From Hyphomicrobiaceae bacterium UBA7697 (GTDB lineage Bacteria; Pseudomonadota; Alphaproteobacteria; Rhizobiales; Methyloligellaceae), in contig DLGJ01000002.1 in assembly GCA_002482645.1 (NCBI GenBank), forward strand, positions 124,001 to 188,000: a stretch of 64,000 nucleotides of DNA, in the 5' to 3' direction. A program made the translations under genes and the position numbers. Below the pieces are notes generated by a model, which made no database searches, was not told where the DNA came from, and was given only the letters and a program-made list of their open reading frames with translations. Shown in pieces: positions 58,695 to 64,000 of the stretch (its first letter is position 1; each line of letters opens with the position of its first letter).

Positions 58695-60121
58695 CAATGA
58701 CCTCCTGCCTCTCTCTGAGGCGCTGAAGCTGTTAGGGTCACCCCGCTTCCATCCGTCTCGTCTGGCAGCTTTCCCATTAGAATTTGGGCAAATCGCCAGC
58801 GGTCCCGCCAATAGGTCGTGAGCGCTTCGACATATCCCTCTCCGGCCTGGATCTGCCGCTCCTTAGCTTGCAACAGCTGGAAGACGCCGATCTGCATGGC
58901 GTTGTACTGACGTTCCGCCGCGCCGAGCAGCCGCTGCGTTTGGGGGACCACGGTGTTCCCATAGTAGAGCGCCGTCTGCCGAGCGGAGATGAACTGCGCC
59001 CTGTGGGTTCGGGCGAAAGAGCGAATGCGGATTGCAAGCGCGGTGAACTGGTCCTGCGCCGCCGCAATTTCCAGCCGCGCCGAGGCCTTCCTCGCCTTTC
59101 CCCAATCGAACAACGGGACTACAGCGGCAAAGCTCGGACCCGCCTCATTCTCGGCCTCTTCGCGCGCGATCTCGCCACCGGCATCAAGCAGGGGCACAAG
59201 CGAAGTGGCTTTCACCACCCGGTATGTCTTGCCAAGCGTTATGATCTTTTGGCGGGCGGCCGCTAGGTCGATGCTCGCTTGTATCGCCTTGGTCTCAGCA
59301 TCGTTTGTCGGTAAATCCCGACCTCTCACGGACGGAAGACGCTCGGCCGAGTGCCACTGCGTTTGCGCCCCCGAGAGTCCCATCAAGCGGTTGGCACGCT
59401 CGCGCGCTTGATCGGCAGCAATTTGGGCTTGCGCCAGTTTAACACTGACCTCCACCTGTTGTGTGACCTCACTTTCATACTCGTAATCGGTGATGTTGCC
59501 CGCCTCGCGGAGCGCCTTTGCTGTCTCGAGCGAAGCCTTGGCCGACTGAACGGCTTGGGTAAACACACCAACGCGTTGCCTCTGGCCCAAATAGTCGATG
59601 AAAGCCACGTAAGTCTCTCCGGCAACGGCTACTACCTCGCCGGTAACATTCAGCTTGGCTTCCGCCAGTTCGGATTCGGCAACGCGCTTGCGCAATGGGA
59701 TGTAGAGGATGTCGATTACCTGGAGGGCGAGGTTGAACGTGTAATCAGTCGGCCCGCTTCCCGCTGTCGGGAAGGTAATGGCGCCATCGATGATTGGATT
59801 CTTCCACAGACCCGCCTGTACGAGATTCGCCTGCGCAATACCCAGATTGGCGTACATGGCCTGAAGATCTCGATTGTTGAGAAGCGCGATCTGAACGGCC
59901 GTTTCCGCCGTGAGGGGTTGGGCAAGAAGATTCTCAATCGTCGAGTGGACGGAGGGATCAACATACTGCCCGGCGTCCCAACTGATCTGCTGTCCGAGCC
60001 GCTGATCCACTGTGCCGGCGACGTCGTTGAATGATCCTTCCGGTGACAGCGTCTGACAGCCCGCGAGCGGTAGCACCGCTAAGAGCAGCCCACGCCAGCC
60101 ATGTCCCGACAACCCGAACAT
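58694..60121 (-). CDS. TolC-family outer membrane efflux protein, lipoprotein
   Basis: 475 residues. The start at 60119-60121 is supported by GAGGAGG and gives a lipoprotein signal (LLAVLPLAGC). Two long coiled-coil repeats follow, with ALLNNRDLQAMYANLG and VVPLFDWGKARKASARLEIA in the positions expected for TolC/CusC proteins. It is probably the outer channel for metal export. It overlaps the multicopper oxidase gene. The inner-membrane RND partners are not in the window. Confidence 0.9.
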   Translation of the reverse strand: MFGLSGHGWRGLLLAVLPLAGCQTLSPEGSFNDVAGTVDQRLGQQISWDAGQYVDPSVHSTIENLLAQPLTAETAVQIALLNNRDLQAMYANLGIAQANLVQAGLWKNPIIDGAITFPTAGSGPTDYTFNLALQVIDILYIPLRKRVAESELAEAKLNVTGEVVAVAGETYVAFIDYLGQRQRVGVFTQAVQSAKASLETAKALREAGNITDYEYESEVTQQVEVSVKLAQAQIAADQARERANRLMGLSGAQTQWHSAERLPSVRGRDLPTNDAETKAIQASIDLAAARQKIITLGKTYRVVKATSLVPLLDAGGEIAREEAENEAGPSFAAVVPLFDWGKARKASARLEIAAAQDQFTALAIRIRSFARTHRAQFISARQTALYYGNTVVPQTQRLLGAAERQYNAMQIGVFQLLQAKERQIQAGEGYVEALTTYWRDRWRFAQILMGKLPDETDGSGVTLTASAPQREAGGH

Positions 60122-60131
60122 GGTCTCCTCC

Positions 60132-60374
60132 TCAGTGATGATGTTGTTGAGGGGAAGACTTCGCGTTCGAAGCTGGTACGGCGCCAACTTCGCCGACGTC
60201 TGGCACGACGGGCGCGGGGTCAGGACCCTGGATGGGCGGCACCCTGATTGGAGGCGCAGACTGCGCGGTTGGGCTTGCTGGGTGGTTGTAAGGCAGCACC
60301 AGCTCGCCATCCTGACTGTGACGGCAGCCAACCAATAGACTGAGGAGTAGAAAAACAACTGCGCTCCGTATCAT
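60132..60374 (-). CDS. Small Pro/His-rich lipoprotein (80 aa)
   Basis: A lipoprotein signal (VVFLLLSLLVGC) is followed by a Pro-rich linker (PPIRVPPIQGPDPAP) and a final HHH. It lies 10 nt before the TolC-family gene. It may assist the outer membrane channel or bind metal. Family unknown. Confidence 0.6.
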   Translation of the reverse strand: MIRSAVVFLLLSLLVGCRHSQDGELVLPYNHPASPTAQSAPPIRVPPIQGPDPAPVVPDVGEVGAVPASNAKSSPQQHHH

Positions 60375-60446
60375 ATCGCCCCCCGTGTGCTAACGAAGCG
60401 GGTCGGCAATAGGCCGTCCCGCCCACAGCTAGTTCGCGGAGAAGCG

Positions 60447-60857
60447 CTAGATACGGAAGCGTTGAGTCTTGAGGTAGGTGTGCGTGCCCTCGAGCGAGGC
60501 AACAAATGGTGGACCCGTCGGGCTGGTGGAACCCCGATCAGGGATCACGTGCACGACTGTGTAAGTAAGGGTCGCCAGGACTGGCTGTAGTTGAGGCGCG
60601 TGGCTGAGAACGGCCGTCCCGCTATCGAAAAAACGCTCGGCAATCCAGCTGCTGCAAGAGTTGCAGCAGCTGTCCTCATGCTCCGCTGCAGGGCGGACAC
60701 AGTCTACCTCGCCGTGCTCCGAATGCGCTGACGCGGCCCCGGCCGCAACGTGCACATGGCCAGCGCCCGACGCGAGCGCTGCGGCGAGCGGGGCACAAGG
60801 AAACGCGAGCAGCGCCGCGACGAGGCCCACTACGAGGCCACGCCGCAGCTGAGTCAT
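60447..60857 (-). CDS. Exported His/Cys-rich protein
   Basis: 136 residues from ATG 60855-60857 (AGGG upstream; 60890 is an alternative). The signal-type segment VVGLVAALLAFPCAPLAAA is followed by a His-rich stretch (GHVHVAAGAASAHSEHGE) and CCNSCSSW. The C-terminal part is beta-like and ends in a PP-containing motif. The layout parallels the protein at 40615-41094. It probably is the first gene of the copper operon and a periplasmic metal binder. Confidence 0.65.
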   Translation of the reverse strand: MTQLRRGLVVGLVAALLAFPCAPLAAALASGAGHVHVAAGAASAHSEHGEVDCVRPAAEHEDSCCNSCSSWIAERFFDSGTAVLSHAPQLQPVLATLTYTVVHVIPDRGSTSPTGPPFVASLEGTHTYLKTQRFRI

Positions 60858-61026
60858 GAAACCCTGGTGGCCATAGGCGAGATGAACCATGGCAGGATCA
60901 TAGGTGAACAACCATGCCGCGGAAAGCCAGATCGTGTCGGTTTGTGGTGGCTTGGGAGATTTTCACGCACATGTTACAGAAAAGACGCGAGGCTCGAAGC
61001 GTATGAGAAGATGCTCGCTTTAAGAC

Positions 61027-61070
61027 CAGGCTCTACTTAAGCTCTAAGACCTCCCTCAGGCTCTACTTAA
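61027..61070. repeat. Two 14-bp direct repeats
   Basis: CAGGCTCTACTTAA at 61027-61040 and again at 61057-61070, starts 30 bp apart. The 507-bp gap 60858-61364 holds these repeats and the terminator at 61250-61281 but no gene. They may be a binding site near the copper operon promoter. Confidence 0.5.
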
Positions 61071-61249
61071 CAAAAGTCCTGGACATTACCTAGGCTCAAC
61101 CACTGGTTGCGCCCCAAAGACAAGCTGGTTGGGTGCGAAGAAAGATCTGTCGCCTATGGTACGGGCGTGAGTGCAGTGTGGTGGCAAAGATGCGAACGTA
61201 CTCCGTCTTGTCCTGCTGTCCACAGCATTTCAACATCGCGCTGACATGC

Positions 61250-61281
61250 AAAACGCCCCGCCAGTTGGGGCTGGCGGGGCG
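61250..61281 (-). terminator. Rho-independent terminator after the iron-binding protein gene
   Basis: CGCCCCGCCAG (61254-61264) and CTGGCGGGGCG (61271-61281) form a perfect 11-bp stem with a 6-nt loop. On the minus strand a TTTT run follows. It lies 84 bp after the stop at 61365. Confidence 0.85.
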
Positions 61282-61364
61282 TAAGAATACGGCAGAGAGA
61301 ACGCAGATAACTGCCGTACAACTCTTATGGCATCCCGCTGGGAGACCGGGCCTAAGGTCTTTCG

Positions 61365-62410
61365 TTATGAGCTCGGCCCTTCGTCGAAGCCCACCTTGTC
61401 CACCAGCTCGCTGGCCGCCTTGCGCAGATCCGCGATCTCGTTGAGCGAGATGGGGTCCGATTTGAACGCCCCCCAGGACTGCACGAGATCCGACCACGCG
61501 ACGCCCTCCTTCACCGGGTACTCGCTGTTCACGTCCGCGTACATCTCCTGGCCTTTGTCGGAGGCCAGGAACTCGACCAGCTTCATCGCATTCGCTTGGT
61601 TGGGGGCGTTCTTCGCCACGATGGCGCCGGACACGTTCACGTGCGTGCCGCGGCCTTCCGTGTTCGGGAACAGCATGTTCACCGAGTTCGCCCATTCCTT
61701 CTGCTCGGGATGCTCGTCGTCGGTGAGCATCTTGCCCATGTAGTAGGTGTTGCCGATCGCGAGGTCGCACTCGCCGGCGTAGACGCCCTTGACCTGAAGC
61801 CGGTCGTTGCCGGCGGGCTTGCGCGCCAGGTTGGCTTTCACGCCGCGCAGTCACTCCTCGGTCTTCTCCTCGCCGTGATGGGCGATCATCGAGGCGATCA
61901 ACGCCACGTTGTAGGAATGCTGGCCGGAGCGGATGCAAATCTTGCCGCGCCATTTCGGGTCGGCGAGATCTTCGTAGGTGATGGTATCCTCTTCAACCCT
62001 GCCTTAGAGGCGTAGACCACGCGGGCGCGGCGGGTGAGGCCGATCCACTCGTTGTTCTCGCCGCGATAGGCCGGCGGAACCGCGTCAATCACCGCTTTGG
62101 ACTCGATCGGCTGGGCGATCCCCGAGGCCACCGCCTGGCTGAGATTGCCGATGTCCACGGTGAGCAGCACGTCGGCGGGGCTGTTGCGGCCCTCGGCCTC
62201 GATGCGCTCGATCAATCCCTTCTCGGCGAAGATCACATTGGTCTTGATGCCGGTCTCGTCGCTGAACTCTTTGAGCAGCGGTTCGATGAGATAGGGCTGA
62301 CGGTACGAATAGATGTTGACCTCGCCGGCAGTCTCGGCCGCATAGGTGTTGGTGGCCCCAGAAAAGAGCAGAAGAGCCGAAAGCACACCGTTAACAAGCC
62401 AGGTTCGCAT
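61365..62410 (-). pseudogene. Ferric-iron ABC transporter substrate-binding protein, broken
   Basis: A signal peptide and the FbpA/FutA-type start (NIYSYRQPYLIEPLL) are intact, and the C-terminal part keeps the paired Tyr iron ligands (GNTYYMGK). Between them one base is missing at about 61986-61993 (expected AAG GAG GAT). In the restored frame, a TGA at 61851-61853 stands where Trp is expected (EEWLRG). With two lesions the gene is most likely inactive. No permease or ATPase gene follows. Confidence 0.85.
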
Positions 62411-62429
62411 CTGAATTCTCCATGACTCT

Positions 62430-63206
62430 TTAAAATTCGACTTCGATGTCGAACTTGTAGGTGAAGTCCGAGACTGCCTCGCTCACGCCGAACAGCACGC
62501 CACCCGCCACTTTCCACTCGGGGTCTCCCGCGGCGTGGGGAAACTCGTAATAAACGACAGGGCCGAGGCGATGCCCCTGTTCGTCGAATGATCCGGCATG
62601 AGAGAGATCTTCGATCTCGCTATAGCCCTCAACGCCGAGGGCCCATCGCTCGGTCAACTCGCGCTTCAAGCGCCAGTTGACCTTGAGCTCCAAGCTGTCG
62701 ATGTCGACGTGATCGCCGACCTGACCAAAGAAGAACGTGTTGACCGTGACGGAGTCCTTCCCCCAGACGTATTTGGCTAATGGACCGAACAGAATCTCGT
62801 CCGGCTCGCCACCCAAAAGAGCCCACTCATATAACGCTCGAAACGCGAGTCCGAGGCCGTCCCCGTGGCGCTCAATGAGCTCATACTGACCACCGAGCTC
62901 GATCTCCTCAGCTACGAAATCCCCTCCAATGGGCTGCTCGAACACCTGCTCGACGATAATCTCAAATCGATCCGTCAGACCGTATTTCTCTTCCAACTCG
63001 TGCGAGTGTCTGAGGCGCTCATCTTCGCCCGGTCCAGAATAAAGCGCGCCATGCTCCTCGATCTCGAGCTCGCCCTTATGGACCTCCGGCGAGCGGACAT
63101 AGAATTGTGCACTGGCGGGCGCGGCGCCCGCCACCACAACGGCGACGGCGAAGCCGATCGCGACAACACGCCTCCACTGCCCAGGCAGATTGTTCCCCAA
63201 TCCCAT
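62430..63206 (-). CDS. Exported beta-rich hypothetical protein (258 aa)
   Basis: A signal peptide (hydrophobic stretch then ASA-QFYVRSP) leads into an acidic protein with alternating strands ending in aromatic-rich pieces, and a final Phe (FDIEVEF), as in outer membrane barrels. It precedes the iron-binding protein gene by 19 nt on the same strand. The family is not recognised; an outer membrane or periplasmic role is inferred. Confidence 0.65.
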   Translation of the reverse strand: MGLGNNLPGQWRRVVAIGFAVAVVVAGAAPASAQFYVRSPEVHKGELEIEEHGALYSGPGEDERLRHSHELEEKYGLTDRFEIIVEQVFEQPIGGDFVAEEIELGGQYELIERHGDGLGLAFRALYEWALLGGEPDEILFGPLAKYVWGKDSVTVNTFFFGQVGDHVDIDSLELKVNWRLKRELTERWALGVEGYSEIEDLSHAGSFDEQGHRLGPVVYYEFPHAAGDPEWKVAGGVLFGVSEAVSDFTYKFDIEVEF

Positions 63207-63626
63207 GAGTGCACCCCAGTTTAGACGTTGTTAGGTGGCGATTATAGGATCGAGTGGTCTGTGACTAATGTGAAAAACGTTCAGGAAGATAGTTGAGCAG
63301 AATTCAGGTGGGGGAAGTTTGCCAGATGGCCGGCCCTCCATGCTGCGCAGTATCGAGCCTCCTCGGTGTCGAGTATCAGCTGCTGAAACCTATTGGCACC
63401 AGCCCCTATCCTGCCGAGACTCGTTGTCGGCGGTCAGATCGTTGATTGAAGGTCTCGTCTGGAGCCAATCGGTCGTGGACGTCGACTTTTCCTTGCTGGA
63501 GAATCCAGCGGGATCACATGTCCAAGACGTTGACCTTCGGCACGCGAAGTGATCCCCTAATGTTGCGGGGCCATGAGGTCCGTCAGCGCTATTTGAACCG
63601 CGCGGTTCATTTGAGGGAAGCGCTAG
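63207..63626. other. Divergent intergenic region
   Basis: About 420 bases between the minus-strand exported protein gene and the plus-strand multicopper oxidase. Short open frames exist but none has both a site and sensible composition. No repeat or RNA was recognised. Confidence 0.4.
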
Positions 63627-64000
63627 ATGAAGATTAACCGCCGTTCGTTCCTTGGCGGCAGCGCAGCCGCCGCCAGTGTCGCTGCCTTTAGCCCGCTCCT
63701 GCCGGCATGGGCACGCAGCGGCAGCCGGGGCGTCGGCCCGACGGTCCCCACTGAATGGGGACCGGATATCGCGCTGACGATCGAGAACAGCCCGTTCACC
63801 GTGGGCGGCCGAACGGGCAAAGCGATCACCATAAATGGGACGCTACCTGCGCCTCTACTAAGGATGCGGGAGGGCGACAGGGTCCACCTCGCTGTGACGA
63901 ACCGGCTCGAGGAAGATACGTCCATACATTGGCACGGCTTCCTCATTCCTTTTGATATGGATGGCGTTCCGGGCGTCAGCTTTCCCGGCATCCGGCCGGG
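63627..64000 (+). CDS. Multicopper oxidase, 5' part (runs off the window)
   Basis: The frame starts at ATG 63627 with GAGGGAAG upstream and stays open to the edge (124 codons). A twin-arginine signal (NRRSFLGGS) is followed by the first cupredoxin domain, with INGTLPAPLLRMREGD and HWHGFLIPFDMDGVPGVSFPG, as in CopA of plasmid copper resistance. The remaining copper sites lie beyond the window. It is a second, distinct multicopper oxidase next to the one at 57243-58694. Confidence 0.9.
   Translation, partial: MKINRRSFLGGSAAAASVAAFSPLLPAWARSGSRGVGPTVPTEWGPDIALTIENSPFTVGGRTGKAITINGTLPAPLLRMREGDRVHLAVTNRLEEDTSIHWHGFLIPFDMDGVPGVSFPGIRP

Noticed and set aside
61096..61953. A 285-codon minus-strand frame
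   Set aside because: Its Arg/Gly-rich composition is that of a shadow frame of the G+C-rich iron-binding protein pseudogene.
63446..63637. A short plus-strand frame overlapping the multicopper oxidase start
   Set aside because: No clear ribosome site and no recognisable protein pattern; the multicopper oxidase frame has both.
1..64000. CRISPR arrays, rRNA genes and insertion sequences
   Set aside because: No regularly spaced repeats, rRNA-like sequence or transposase gene was recognised on reading both strands.

Overview
The window looks like chromosomal DNA of an alphaproteobacterium, most likely of the order Hyphomicrobiales (Bradyrhizobium/Rhodopseudomonas-like). The evidence is the G+C-rich coding style, the recombinase-DUF2924-DUF3489 trio, the FixK/FNR-type promoter sites, and the families DUF3141, DUF1622, DUF5676 and DUF2933. 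No species can be named from the sequence alone. Almost everything here is accessory: mobile-element remains, a long low-oxygen/stress metabolism island, and copper-handling loci.

Region 1 (1-6.2 kb) is the right end of a small integrated element. A minus-strand series of small unknown genes follows a P-loop replication-type ATPase and an excisionase-like HTH protein. A divergent plus-strand pair encodes a ribbon-helix-helix protein and a tyrosine integrase broken by a frameshift. The two arms are separated by a control region with two exact 17-bp repeats. Region 2 (6.3-9.3 kb) has a tRNA-Ser(CGA) gene next to a second recombination module: a large serine recombinase, DUF2924 and DUF3489.

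Region 3 (9.7-56 kb) is the core of interest. It has NAD-dependent formate dehydrogenase, a permuted ATP-grasp protein and several small membrane proteins. A long minus-strand array runs from thiolase through DUF3141, acetate kinase, phosphotransacetylase, an FAD reductase, FabI, a YHS protein, the Cu-ATPase CopA and a membrane cupredoxin to DUF1622. Then come a Crp/Fnr regulator, an ECF sigma factor with a cysteine tail, a lycopene-cyclase-like protein, and a second metal ATPase with an unusual CPD motif. After these come glycogen synthase, cyclopropane fatty acid synthase, a second Crp/Fnr regulator, an SPW protein, an ABC1 kinase, PPK2, glycogen phosphorylase and a debranching enzyme. The last unit is D-lactate-dehydrogenase-like protein, PEP synthase and an archaeal-type (type II) GAPDH. 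Eleven FNR/FixK-type 14-bp sites lie between genes across this region, many 59-76 bp upstream of a start codon. I therefore read it as one oxygen- or redox-controlled survival island that joins fermentation and acetate/ATP generation, glycogen and polyphosphate turnover, membrane-lipid change and copper export.

Region 4 (54.5-64 kb) is a copper locus on the minus strand: a Cys/His-rich exported protein, a lipoprotein, a TolC-family channel, a multicopper oxidase, a small exported protein, cytochrome c, a formyltransferase-like protein and a TPR protein. It is followed by a broken ferric-iron binding protein gene, an exported beta-rich protein, and the start of a second multicopper oxidase that runs off the window. 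Several genes are visibly decayed: integrase, two-TM ion channel, iron-binding protein, a formate dehydrogenase fragment and a possible cytochrome fragment.
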